A stretch of 64,000 nucleotides of DNA from Gp13-AA77 sp035578005 (GTDB taxonomy: Bacteria > Acidobacteriota > Terriglobia > UBA7540), in the NCBI GenBank assembly GCA_035578005.1, contig DATJYK010000392.1:1-64000 (forward strand), given 5' to 3'. The translations under genes were made by a program, and so were the position numbers. This document shows positions 31,850 to 41,059 of this stretch, in pieces. Positions within the stretch are counted from its first letter, which is position 1. Each line of letters starts with the position of its first letter. The notes under the pieces are model-generated. The model did not search any database and was not told the origin of the DNA. It saw nothing but the letters and a program-made list of their open reading frames with translations.

Positions 31850-32037
31850 CTATTTCTTCAAGCCCGCTTGCTTGAGGATGGCATTGAGAGTTCCGACGGG
31901 AACGTCGATACCAGCGTGCCTGCCACAGTGACGGTGCCGGGCTTGTTTGCGTGTTTGAACTGGCGGTGACTGCCTCGGGTTCGCGCCAACCGCCAGCCGT
32001 CATTTTCCAACTGGCGAATCAGATCGCGCACCTTCAA
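31850..32037 (-). pseudogene. hicA: HicA-type mRNA interferase with a one-base frameshift
   Basis: Reading the minus strand from a TTG at 32037 gives KVRDLIRQLENDGWRLARTRGSHRQF, the HicA double-stranded-RNA-binding-like start with its catalytic histidine (GSHRQF). The frame then breaks near 31918: adding one base in GCAGGCACGC restores AGIDVPVGTLNAILKQAGLKK, the usual HicA end, before the TAG at 31850. The 188-base span is one base short of a multiple of three. Without that base the toxin lacks its C-terminal third. The start codon is uncertain; GAGAGGG precedes the TTG by about 9 bases. Confidence 0.8.
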
Positions 32038-32111
32038 GTGGCATACCCTCTCTTGGTTACCTTAGCATTTTAGAATTGCGGCCAACAGCCGCGCATTAAT
32101 GAATTCATCGG

Positions 32112-32891
32112 TCAATCCTTCTCGAAGTAGTCCGAAATCGCCGCCACCAACCCAGGAATCGTTGATTCTGTGGGTTCCAGCACCACCTCGAAACCCAACT
32201 GTCTCGCAGTCTCTGACGTGACGGGCCCAATCGATGCGGCCATTACGGCGCTCGCAGCTATCGCCTGATGCTCCCGAAGCAGCCGGGCGAAGTTCGTGGC
32301 GGTGGATGAGCTTGTGAACGTGACGATGTCCGGCGGCGGTGTGAGGAGCCGGGCTAACTCGCCGGGGGCCAAACCGGGGAGGGCGGTTTGATAGGCTTCT
32401 ACCACCTCGACACGCGCACCGCTTTCACGGAGGACGCGAGGCACAAGGTCACGAGCTACTTTGGCACGCGGAATGAGGAAAGCCTTGCCGTACAGGTCGC
32501 AACCGTCAAGCGCTTGCAGGAGTCCTTCGGCGCGATAGGCCGAAGGCACGAAGTCCACACGCACGCCGTGTCGAGCCAATTCGGCCGCAGTTGCAGGCCC
32601 GATAGCGCCCACCTGAAGGTGTGCCAGGTGAGCTGCGAACCTGCCGCAAGCTTTGAGACGCTCCATCAGTTTCTTTACGCCGTTGACGGAGGTGAGGATG
32701 AGGTAATCGAACTGATCGAGGGAGGTCAGCGCCCGGTCGAGAGGCTCCCACGAATCGGGGTCACGGATCTCGATGGTGGGAATTTCAACGACGTCGGCGC
32801 CAAGCTCCTCGAGCGGGCGGCGTAAGGCGCTGCTTTGTTCGCGGGCGCGCGTAACCGCTATGCGCCTGCCGCTCAGCGGCCGGGCTGTCAC
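32112..32891 (-). CDS. hemD: Uroporphyrinogen-III synthase
   Basis: A 259-residue HemD: SGRRIAVTRAREQSSALRRPLEELG at the start, DYLILTSVNGVKKLMERL, GAIGPATAAELARHGVRVDFVPSAYRAEGLL and DIVTFTSSSTATNFARLL are the standard conserved blocks of this fast-evolving enzyme. It closes hydroxymethylbilane to uroporphyrinogen III, the branch point for haem, sirohaem and cobalamin. It overlaps hemC by 4 bases (ATGA), so the two are translationally coupled. Confidence 0.92.
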   Translation of the reverse strand: MTARPLSGRRIAVTRAREQSSALRRPLEELGADVVEIPTIEIRDPDSWEPLDRALTSLDQFDYLILTSVNGVKKLMERLKACGRFAAHLAHLQVGAIGPATAAELARHGVRVDFVPSAYRAEGLLQALDGCDLYGKAFLIPRAKVARDLVPRVLRESGARVEVVEAYQTALPGLAPGELARLLTPPPDIVTFTSSSTATNFARLLREHQAIAASAVMAASIGPVTSETARQLGFEVVLEPTESTIPGLVAAISDYFEKD

Positions 32892-33793
32892 GCCGCCTCC
32901 AGAATGTCGCGAGCGCCCTGGAGCAGCAGGTCTTGCGCCAGAGCCAGTCCCACGGCGTCAGGATCGGAACCCGGACCCAAGGCACGCGCGCGAATCAGCC
33001 TGCTGCCGTCGGGTCGGGCAACCACTCCGATAATATCGAGACGTCCGTCCGATAGAGAGGCATGAGCGGCAATGGGCACCGCGCAGCCGCCACCGAGCCC
33101 TCGCAGCGCGGCGCGTTCCGCTCGAACGGTTGTATGCGCGACGGGATCATCGAGTACTCTGACCGCGTCTGCCAGGGGTCGGTCGCTCTCCCGAGTTTCA
33201 ATGGCCAGCGCACCTTGGCCAACCGCCGGGCAGAGTTTCGCCGGAGGAAAACAGTGCGTAATTCTGGATAACAGACCGAGCCTCATAAGCCCTGCCGCCG
33301 CCACCACCAAGGCGTCACACTCACCGCGTTCTAGCTTCCGCAATCGCGTGTCGACATTGCCGCGAATGGGGACCACCTCGATATCGTCGCGGAGGTAGCG
33401 CAACTGCGATTGCCGACGCAGGGAACTGGTGCCGACGCGACTGCCCGGAGGCAGGTCGTTGAAGCTCCTGCCATCGCCCGAAATGTAAGCATCGTGGGGG
33501 TCTTCGCGTGCCGGGACCGCGGCCACGCCGAGTCCTGGCGGCTGTTCTGTCGGCAGGTCCTTGAAGCTGTGCACGGCCACGTCGATGGTCCCGGCGGCAA
33601 GTGCTTCCTCAATTTCCTTCACGAACAGACCTTTCACGCCCGAACTCTCGAGCGGGACCCGGACCAGGCGATCCCCGCTAGTACGAATTACTCGAACGTC
33701 AACCTCATGGCCGGCCGACGCCAAGCGGTCTCGTACCCAGTTGGCTTGCCAAAGCGCCAGCGCACTGCCCCTCGAGCCGATTACGATTCTCAT
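32888..33793 (-). CDS. hemC: Porphobilinogen deaminase (hydroxymethylbilane synthase)
   Basis: At 301 residues this is full length. IVIGSRGSALALWQANWV is the conserved start, and the dipyrromethane-cofactor cysteine is in LGGGCAVPIAAHA (near residue 240). The sequence VHSFKDLPTEQPPGL is also diagnostic. The enzyme joins four porphobilinogens into the linear tetrapyrrole used by HemD. A 104-bp inverted-repeat element lies upstream between it and hemA. Confidence 0.95.
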   Translation of the reverse strand: MRIVIGSRGSALALWQANWVRDRLASAGHEVDVRVIRTSGDRLVRVPLESSGVKGLFVKEIEEALAAGTIDVAVHSFKDLPTEQPPGLGVAAVPAREDPHDAYISGDGRSFNDLPPGSRVGTSSLRRQSQLRYLRDDIEVVPIRGNVDTRLRKLERGECDALVVAAAGLMRLGLLSRITHCFPPAKLCPAVGQGALAIETRESDRPLADAVRVLDDPVAHTTVRAERAALRGLGGGCAVPIAAHASLSDGRLDIIGVVARPDGSRLIRARALGPGSDPDAVGLALAQDLLLQGARDILEAA

Positions 33794-33810
33794 GAGTCGA
33801 GTGCTGTCCC

Positions 33811-33914
33811 AATTTCAGACGTAGGGGCGGCCTTTGTGGCCGCCCAAACGGTATCGCCCATAGGGGTTGCTGCGTGGATGGGCGGCCACAAGGGCCGCCC
33901 CTACGTCTGAAATT
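33811..33914. repeat. 36-bp inverted repeat between hemC and hemA
   Basis: Arms 33811-33846 and 33879-33914 are reverse complements at 35 of 36 positions, separated by 32 bases. Each end reads AATTTCAGACGTAGGGGCGGCC. With no gene inside, it fits a MITE-like or extragenic palindromic element. It fills the space between hemC and hemA and would form a strong hairpin in their transcript. Confidence 0.85.
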
Positions 33915-33944
33915 AGCACGCTGACGCTCCTGCTGCGTGGGCTC

Positions 33945-35210
33945 TCAGTCATTCACCCCAAAGATGCGGCGGACCATCTGAACGAGGGTGCGGTGTTCGG
34001 GATTGCCTGCGGCACTCTTCATCTCGGTGAGCGGTCCGTGGAGGATTTTGCTCAGCATCCCACGCGTCAGCGCTTCCACCGCCTCTAACTGTTCGGCATT
34101 CAAGGTGGCTAGCCGGCCGCGAAAGCGCTCGATCTCAGCGGTCCGAATGCCTTCCAGGCGCTGTTCCAGGGCGACAATCGTGGGAGCCAACTCTTTCGCC
34201 GCCAAGCGCCGCAGGGTGCGCTCCACTTCCTCCTCGACTATCTCCTCAGCCCACACGGCCTCGCGCTCGCGTTGCTTACGATTTGCAGCGACCACTTGTT
34301 CGAGATCGTCGATGTCATAGACGAACGCGTTATCAAGCTCGTTGACGGCAGGATCGATGTCGCGAGGCACCGCGATATCAACGAAGAACATAGGCCGCTG
34401 CTTGCGGGCGTCCAGCAAGCGCTCCGCCTGCTCACGCCTCACAAGAAAACCGGGGGAATCTGTTGAACTGATCACGATGTCGGCGCGGCCGAGGTGCTCC
34501 TGGAGGGCTTCGAACGGAACGGCTGCGCCGTGAAACACCGCCGCCAACTCGCAGGCCTTCTCATAAGTGCGGTTGGCCACCAGGATCGAGCCTGCTCCGC
34601 TCGACACGAGATGGCGGGCAGCGAGTTCGCTCATCTTGCCCGCGCCCAGAATGAAAACCGTCTTGCCCTCAAGGCTGCCGAAGATTTTCCTGGCCAGTTC
34701 GACGGCGGCGTAGGAGACCGAGACGGCCGCCGTACCTAAGGCAGTCTCGCGGCGCACCCGCCTTCCTACGGCGAGCGCTTGTTTGGCGATTTCGTGGAGG
34801 GAACCCTTGAGGGCGCCGGCCTCCTGGGCCGCTAAGTACGCCTGCTTGAACTGGCCCAGAATCTGCGGTTCGCCAAGGACCATGGAGTCCAGGCTGGAAG
34901 CGACCCGAAACAAGTGTCGAATCACGTCCCGGCCGCGCTGCCAGTAGAGATGCTGCTCGTAAGGGGTGAGATCACAGCGGTGAAAGTCAGACAGGAAATT
35001 GCGGACCGCCGGCTGAACCTCGAGGCCATCCTCGCCCGACGCGACCAGGTCCACGCGGTTGCAGGTGGAAAGGATGAGACCCTCGCGGATGCCTTCGCGA
35101 CTCACCAGGTCCGCAAGCGCCGCCGGCAGGTGGGACTCGCGAATGTTCATGCGCTCCCGCACCTCCACGGGAGCCGTCCGATAACTGATGCCTACGAGGA
35201 TCAGGTTCAT
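33945..35210 (-). CDS. hemA: Glutamyl-tRNA reductase
   Basis: The ATG at 35210 gives MNLILVGISYRTAPVEVRERM, the standard HemA start; a TTG at 35219 is 3 codons upstream and lacks support. The catalytic cysteine is in LSTCNR (near residue 50), the NADPH-binding segment is VFILGAGKMSELAARHL, and the C-terminal dimerisation helices are present. It makes glutamate-1-semialdehyde from glutamyl-tRNA for tetrapyrroles. 421 residues, normal length. It follows the ccsA/hemX-like gene by 130 bases, the classical hemA neighbourhood. Confidence 0.95.
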   Translation of the reverse strand: MNLILVGISYRTAPVEVRERMNIRESHLPAALADLVSREGIREGLILSTCNRVDLVASGEDGLEVQPAVRNFLSDFHRCDLTPYEQHLYWQRGRDVIRHLFRVASSLDSMVLGEPQILGQFKQAYLAAQEAGALKGSLHEIAKQALAVGRRVRRETALGTAAVSVSYAAVELARKIFGSLEGKTVFILGAGKMSELAARHLVSSGAGSILVANRTYEKACELAAVFHGAAVPFEALQEHLGRADIVISSTDSPGFLVRREQAERLLDARKQRPMFFVDIAVPRDIDPAVNELDNAFVYDIDDLEQVVAANRKQREREAVWAEEIVEEEVERTLRRLAAKELAPTIVALEQRLEGIRTAEIERFRGRLATLNAEQLEAVEALTRGMLSKILHGPLTEMKSAAGNPEHRTLVQMVRRIFGVND

Positions 35211-35340
35211 AGCGAGCAAAACCGAAGAGTCACGGCTTCAACCGGAGTTTCGAACGTCGAACGGCTGTTCGTTAGCTATCGCCGCCAAGCCGCACTCCGA
35301 AGAACTTTCGTCACCTGGATCGCTCATGGCAACGCGATCC

Positions 35341-36150
35341 TCAGGGCCTCGGCAGGAAGCCGTGCTGTCCGCTGAGAAACGTGACGCCCAAGAACGTAAT
35401 CATGACTGCGCCAAAGCCGAAAACTGCGCCGTAGGCCGCGCGCCGGCCTCGCCAGTTTCCACTGGCCCGGGTGGAAAAAAGCGTGAGGTAGATTAACCAT
35501 GTCACCACCGTGGCGACGATTTTGGGATCGAACTCCCAAGTGCCCTGCCAGGTTCGGCTGGCCCACACGAAGCCGGTGACCAGACCGATGGCCAGAAAGA
35601 TGTTCCCCACCACCAGAGACCCGTAGTAGAGCCGATCACACTCTTCGAGCGAGGGCAGACGATAATAAAAGGCGCGTGGATTCTTCGACTTCAACTCATT
35701 CTCTTGGATCAGGTACATGAGCCCGGCCACAAAAGTGAGAAAGAAGCCGGTGTAGCCCAGAATCATGGAGGCGATGTGAATCCCCACCCAGCCCCCGCGA
35801 AAGCCCGCAGAGCGGAATGACGCGGCGGGGTCAAGAGCTGCTGCTAGCGCCAGCAGAAAGACGAACGGCAGCATGAAGAGCCCCAGGGAGGCGATCCTGT
35901 AACGCAGGTACACCAGAAAGAAGGCGAGTGTGAGGTCGAACGCGAAGAATGAGATAGCGGCGCGAACGTCAGCCACCGGCAAATGGTGGATCTCGACGGC
36001 CGACGACACCAGCGATCCGGCATGTACGGCGAGACCGCAGGCTAGTGCCACGAGCGCCGTCCGAGGCAGAGCGGAGCGGCGGCGCACCAGCGACGGCACT
36101 GTAAGAAGAATGCCCAGCCCGTAAAGGGCAAGCGCAGCCCAAAGCAACAT
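35341..36150 (-). CDS. Cytochrome c assembly protein, CcsA/HemX-like
   Basis: A 269-residue polytopic membrane protein with about eight hydrophobic segments. It belongs to the CcmC/CcsA/HemX type: WQGTWEFDPKIVATVVTWLIYL stands in the place of the WWEWDxK tryptophan motif that presents haem, and HIASMILGYTGFFLTF carries a conserved histidine. Such proteins either help attach haem to cytochrome c or modulate HemA. Location directly upstream of hemA favours the HemX role, but CcsA cannot be ruled out. Confidence 0.82.
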   Translation of the reverse strand: MLLWAALALYGLGILLTVPSLVRRRSALPRTALVALACGLAVHAGSLVSSAVEIHHLPVADVRAAISFFAFDLTLAFFLVYLRYRIASLGLFMLPFVFLLALAAALDPAASFRSAGFRGGWVGIHIASMILGYTGFFLTFVAGLMYLIQENELKSKNPRAFYYRLPSLEECDRLYYGSLVVGNIFLAIGLVTGFVWASRTWQGTWEFDPKIVATVVTWLIYLTLFSTRASGNWRGRRAAYGAVFGFGAVMITFLGVTFLSGQHGFLPRP

Positions 36151-36375
36151 GACAGGGGATGACGCCTCAACAGGTGAAGCTCATCGAGTCTCAGTATAGC
36201 ACCCCAACGTGCGGCCACTCTGTCCCGCTGCCATTCCATCTGCGAGGCTGTGATCCCGATCTTCCGTGGAACCCACTCTTCTTGCCCTCTGTATGGCTTT
36301 GACAGCCCAACCTCGTGCAGGCTTTATGACTCGGCACCAACTCCACCCAAAGTGATTCCACAGGATGACTCCGTA

Positions 36376-36882
36376 TCACCTTTCCTCGTCAGCCGAAGGA
36401 CCGTACAACGCCGGCACAGGCAGATTGTTGAGCCTGAAGTAGACCCCAAGCTGAGCACGGTGGTGGATGGTGTGATTCAAGACAAAGTTCCGAAAAACAG
36501 ACAGGCGCGGCAGGGTGAAAATCGTCTTTCCTCCCGAAAGCAGAGACCAGGGCTTCCCCAGGCTTTCATCGCTAACTCCAGCCAGAGCCACGCGGGCGGC
36601 AGCCACGTTCTTGTCGAAAAGATCAAGAATCTCTCGATGCGAACCTATGAATGCCGGCTGATGAGGCGCACTCCCAGGGGGAGAAAGGTCAAAGGAGTCT
36701 TGCTCCAGAGCTGTCGCACCCCAGGCTGGAATCTCTGCAAGATGGGTAACCAGCCGCCCAAGGCTGGAAGACTTCGGGTGCGGCCGCCACTCCATGCGGT
36801 CGTCCGGAACGCGCTCAAGACACTTCCTCGTGTTCGCCATTTCCTGGTCAAACTCGGCCAACAGAGCTTCGCGCAGGGTCAT
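36376..36882 (-). CDS. DinB-family protein
   Basis: A 168-residue four-helix-bundle protein. The likely metal-ligand histidines are in LVTHLAEIPAWG and VLNHTIHHRAQLGVYFR, the standard DinB positions; KSSSLGRLVTHLAEIP is typical. AGGAGAAG precedes the ATG at 36882. It may be a thiol transferase or damage-induced hydrolase; the family function is not resolved by sequence. It shares little with the DinB protein at 27697-28245. Confidence 0.8.
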   Translation of the reverse strand: MTLREALLAEFDQEMANTRKCLERVPDDRMEWRPHPKSSSLGRLVTHLAEIPAWGATALEQDSFDLSPPGSAPHQPAFIGSHREILDLFDKNVAAARVALAGVSDESLGKPWSLLSGGKTIFTLPRLSVFRNFVLNHTIHHRAQLGVYFRLNNLPVPALYGPSADEER

Positions 36883-37041
36883 AACTTCTCCTGACCGTAC
36901 TCTTGGATTTTAGAGTGGAATCCGTGGTTGGGCAATTGAGAACATTGAGCCCCGGCCGGTTGCGATGGGTTGAACGAAACGAGCTAAGTACGCAAAAAGC
37001 GGTCTCAGGCTGCGACAGTTCCCAAAAGCGGACTAGCCTAG

Positions 37042-40000
37042 CTAGAACTTTTTCCGCCCCTTGATCTGAAATTGGAAGCCGGCCGCTTGGTCGACGACAC
37101 TCACCGAGTAACGACGCGTGATCTGATACTCCACCTGAATCACCGCGCCTTGCGCCGTAGTGACGTCAATTGCGAATGTGAAGAAGAGGTTCTTGGTAAC
37201 CCGTTGCTGAACCGCAACCTGCGCGCCTCGGTTGGCTTGGTTGCCACCAACTTGCGGATCAATCGTCAACGAGGTGATTCCGGTTAACTTCTGCACCTTG
37301 CTGCTGACCTGGCCGGCGACGCCTTGCGCGAGAACCGTCCGCGGGGTTGCCGCCGATGTTTGGCTCGCTTCGGTGGTTTGCCCCGTGACCAGCAGATTGA
37401 TGATGTCGACGGGGGCCAGCGGCGGATCGGAAGTATAGGTCGTACGCAGGCGGTCGAGAGGTCCGACGAGATTCACCGTCAGATTAAACTGCTGAATCAC
37501 TGTGGTTACGGTGAGGTTGACCACAGGTTCGGTCTGGAGAGGATTCACGAAATCGATCACCCCGTTTTCCACCAGGTAGCGGTTCCCCTGATAGAACATC
37601 TCTCCTGATGAAATGGTGGCGCGGCCCAAGATCACAGGTTCCGCCAGTGTTCCTTGCACGCGCAGGTTGGCGCTGCCCTGAACATTCAGCGCGCTGCTGG
37701 CCAGCGCCAATTCCTGACCCGAAGCCACCGAAACGTTTAGCTTCACGTTTTGGGCCATTCCACCCGGCTCAGCGGGAGAGGACTGGCCGGAGAACTGATC
37801 GGAAAAAGTTGCAAGGTCAAACCCGGACGTCAGCGACAGCCGATCGATCACCACCTGCCCACTGAGGAGCGCAGAATGGGGTGTTCCAGATAGCGTCAGG
37901 TTACTGGTCAAAACCGACCGCGTGCCCTGCGGGTAACGTAGGCGTAAGCTCTTGCCAGCGATGGCGAGGTCAAACTGAACCTTGGGTTGAAGACTCACGG
38001 AACCGCTGGCAGAAAGGGTGCCTCCGCCAGCCTCCGCCGACAGGCTCTTGATGTTGGCACGCCCTTTTTCGATGTCGATTTCGCCATTCACCTTTTCCGC
38101 GCCAAGCGGCGCATTGGGAGGCAGGATGCGTCCGTCGGCAACGCGGATGACACCTCGCGTCTCAGGATGGCTAATGCTGCCTTGCACATCGACATTCAGG
38201 TTGATCTGGCCGGAAGAGTTCCAAGTAGGATAAAGGAGCTGGAGCAGATGAAGATCGACGGTTCCGGTAGCGTTAGCGCGTATGCTCCCGGGGTTTTGAA
38301 CCGGAACGGTGGCCTCAAGGTTGAGGTCGGTTCCAGTTCCCTTCAACCCCGCACGCTGGAGCGTGAGAATACCATTCCGATAATCCAGACGAATGGGCGA
38401 GGCGTTGGCAAGCTGGAGCGCCTGATACGCAAGGCTTAACGAGGGGATTTCAACGTTGCCCTCCATTTGTTGCGGGTTTTTCAACGGACCCTTTAGCTCA
38501 GCGCGAATTTGCATGCTCCCATCCAGGTTTGCGGGGGCCTCGGGCAGAACGCTGGTGAACACCGGACCGAGCTGGATTTCCTGGGTGTCCAAGGCAACCG
38601 TAGCCTGGTAGTCGCGGGTGAGGTTGACTGAGCCACGGACATGGACAGCGCTGCCCACCAGATTCGAATCCAGCGCAAACGTGACTTGGTGTTGGGCGAC
38701 GGTCGCTTGGGCTTTGAGGCCGTCCAGCTTCTGTTTACGAACTTGTAGCCTTGGCGCCTCGACATTGGCCTCGAGTTGCGGCGCGCTTAGGTTGCCTCGG
38801 CCCTTCACCGACGCCGCCAACAAACCGATGATGTCCGGAGTGCGCGCACTGAGGAACTCGATCTTCTGAAGATGGACGGCGGGAAAGTTGATCTGCACGT
38901 CATAGTCTCGAGTTTTCCAGTTGTACAGAAGCGTGGCGCCGGCCGAACCTGCGGGGGTGAACAGATGAACAGTGGAGTGAGTATCGTTTCCCTCGCCATC
39001 AAATTTCACCGTCAGGTTCTGGATGGGCTCCTGCCACGCGTGCGCCTCGGTTAGCTGTATCGATCCCTGGCCGGCGGGACTGGCCACAGAGCCGTGCACG
39101 GCGAAGCTGGCGGACAAGGTTCCGCTGACGGGATAGTGTAGGTCAGCCACATCCTGAATATCTGCGACCGCCACCCGGTCCGCCGTGACGCGCACGTTGA
39201 TTGGGTTCCGGGGTGAATAAGACCAATCCTCTAGGCCGACCGCAACGTCAAAGGCAGCGTGACCTTTGGCGCCGCCTTGAAGTTCTCCTTGGTGAAACGC
39301 AACGCCAGAAGGGCTAAGGCTGACTTCTGCCCGTAGCGACCGTATGCTTACTCCCGAATACTCAAGATTCGCAGCCGACAATTGGCCCTTAAGCTCCGGA
39401 TTCGTAAGTGTGCCTGTTAAGTTGCCGTGAAATGCCGCCAAGCCTGCCAGTCCCAAGAGTTGCCGCGGCTGCGAGACGGAAAACCGACTCCGCACAGGGG
39501 CGCCGCCTTCTAGAATCAGCGCCAGCAGATCAACTTCCCGCAAGTCGTCGCTGTGTGCCTGGATTCCCAAATGGCTCCGGTCACCTAAACTTCCGTCCAG
39601 ATTGAGGGCGCTCTGGGGCGTTCGCAGATAAGTGCTGTGCAGCACGGCCGCTTGATGCCCGGCGTCGTAGGCGAGATGAATCGCCCCTTCGACAGGCATC
39701 GAGTGGGAACCGCTTCCGGCCGCGGATTCGTTCTCCAGTGATCCAGCAATGGTGGCGTCCGACTGCACTTGCAAGTCGCGCAGGCTGCCGCGCCAGCTCA
39801 CCTGAACGCTTCCATTCAGCCGCCCCGCGACCCCAACACCTGGCAGGGCATCGAAACGCAACGCCTGCCGAGCGGCAGCCAACGAGAAATCGTGGATGTC
39901 GCCTTCGACGCGAATTTGGGGTACCTGGGCGAGGTTCGTTATGCTGAGACGACCGGTCACGTGCCCGCCCAGGGCGTCTGCATTGAGGGCCCGAACCTCG

Positions 40001-41001
40001 AGCCCGCCTTTCTCCAGGCGATACTCGCCGGTGAAAGATCGAACGGTGCCGTGTGCTTGCGGAACAGTTACGGTTAGCGCTGGACTGGCGAATTTTCCGG
40101 CGACCCCGAGCCTCTCAACCGCGGAGCGGCCGGTTGCGTTTTGGTAATTGAACGTGCCCTGAGTGTCGATTTCGCCGAGAGGCAGTGAGCTTTGCTTGAG
40201 CAGTTGGGCCAGCTCTTTGGTCCAAATCTGCGCCTGATATGACCCGGCCACTGAAGGGCTCGAGTAGTTGTACAGGTGCAACTGAGTCTTAAGCCAGGAC
40301 GAGCCGCTGCGTATCTGAACGGAACTCAGCGTCAATGCTGCCGGAGCGGCGGAGAATCGTGCCTGGAGATCGTGGATGAGAGGGTCGTAATTGCCGAACT
40401 GAACGCGAGCCTGACGGTAGCTCAAGGATCCGTCGTAGGCCACCGTGGCCATGTTAAATGCGGCTTGTGCGTCAAGGTCCTGGACGTCTGCGCTCAGCGG
40501 CGTGTACTTGTCATTGCAGTAGATCGCTCCATTGTTCACGGCGAAATGTCGAACCGCCAATTCGAAGACATCCATTGGCTTGCTGCCCGACTGCCGCGGG
40601 GAAGTTTGTGGCAAGTTCGATTGGCCCTGGGCACCGACGAGAAAATGAATCACGGGATGATCGATCGCCAAGCTATTCAAAGTCACCTTCTGGTGACGCA
40701 GCGATATCACTTTCAACCCGACGGCAATATGATCTGCGCTGAAGAGCGGAGCCTGCGTGTCAGCCTCCGTGCCATGAACCACGATCCGATACAAGTCAGC
40801 TTGCAAGCCGGACCAGCGAAACCCGAAATCGCCGATTTCGACACGGCCTCCGGACGCCTGCGCCGCATGTTCGATAATCACCCGCAACAAATACCGGTGA
40901 AACGAGCGGCTGCGGACTACGAGCGCGCCAGCACCGACCAGAACCAAAACTGTCGATAGCACGATCAGAAAAAGCCGGACCGCGCGTTTCCACGTTGTCA
41001 T
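37042..41001 (-). CDS. tamB: TamB-like translocation and assembly module inner-membrane protein
   Basis: A 1319-residue protein starting at the ATG at 41001, with AGAGGCAGG before it. One N-terminal membrane anchor (AVRLFLIVLSTVLVLVGAGALVV) is followed by over a thousand residues of repetitive beta strands and the C-terminal DUF490 (TamB) domain with LVGPLDRLRTTYTSDPPLAPVDIINLLVTGQ in sections. TamB spans the periplasm as a hydrophobic groove and, with TamA, helps move outer-membrane proteins and probably lipids. It lies 58 bases downstream of the TamA/BamA-type gene on the same strand. Confidence 0.88.
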   Translation of the reverse strand: MTTWKRAVRLFLIVLSTVLVLVGAGALVVRSRSFHRYLLRVIIEHAAQASGGRVEIGDFGFRWSGLQADLYRIVVHGTEADTQAPLFSADHIAVGLKVISLRHQKVTLNSLAIDHPVIHFLVGAQGQSNLPQTSPRQSGSKPMDVFELAVRHFAVNNGAIYCNDKYTPLSADVQDLDAQAAFNMATVAYDGSLSYRQARVQFGNYDPLIHDLQARFSAAPAALTLSSVQIRSGSSWLKTQLHLYNYSSPSVAGSYQAQIWTKELAQLLKQSSLPLGEIDTQGTFNYQNATGRSAVERLGVAGKFASPALTVTVPQAHGTVRSFTGEYRLEKGGLEVRALNADALGGHVTGRLSITNLAQVPQIRVEGDIHDFSLAAARQALRFDALPGVGVAGRLNGSVQVSWRGSLRDLQVQSDATIAGSLENESAAGSGSHSMPVEGAIHLAYDAGHQAAVLHSTYLRTPQSALNLDGSLGDRSHLGIQAHSDDLREVDLLALILEGGAPVRSRFSVSQPRQLLGLAGLAAFHGNLTGTLTNPELKGQLSAANLEYSGVSIRSLRAEVSLSPSGVAFHQGELQGGAKGHAAFDVAVGLEDWSYSPRNPINVRVTADRVAVADIQDVADLHYPVSGTLSASFAVHGSVASPAGQGSIQLTEAHAWQEPIQNLTVKFDGEGNDTHSTVHLFTPAGSAGATLLYNWKTRDYDVQINFPAVHLQKIEFLSARTPDIIGLLAASVKGRGNLSAPQLEANVEAPRLQVRKQKLDGLKAQATVAQHQVTFALDSNLVGSAVHVRGSVNLTRDYQATVALDTQEIQLGPVFTSVLPEAPANLDGSMQIRAELKGPLKNPQQMEGNVEIPSLSLAYQALQLANASPIRLDYRNGILTLQRAGLKGTGTDLNLEATVPVQNPGSIRANATGTVDLHLLQLLYPTWNSSGQINLNVDVQGSISHPETRGVIRVADGRILPPNAPLGAEKVNGEIDIEKGRANIKSLSAEAGGGTLSASGSVSLQPKVQFDLAIAGKSLRLRYPQGTRSVLTSNLTLSGTPHSALLSGQVVIDRLSLTSGFDLATFSDQFSGQSSPAEPGGMAQNVKLNVSVASGQELALASSALNVQGSANLRVQGTLAEPVILGRATISSGEMFYQGNRYLVENGVIDFVNPLQTEPVVNLTVTTVIQQFNLTVNLVGPLDRLRTTYTSDPPLAPVDIINLLVTGQTTEASQTSAATPRTVLAQGVAGQVSSKVQKLTGITSLTIDPQVGGNQANRGAQVAVQQRVTKNLFFTFAIDVTTAQGAVIQVEYQITRRYSVSVVDQAAGFQFQIKGRKKF

Positions 41002-41059
41002 CGAACCTGCCTCTTGAAGAGCGAGGGCCACGCCACAGCACATTCCATCCGCGAGGCCA

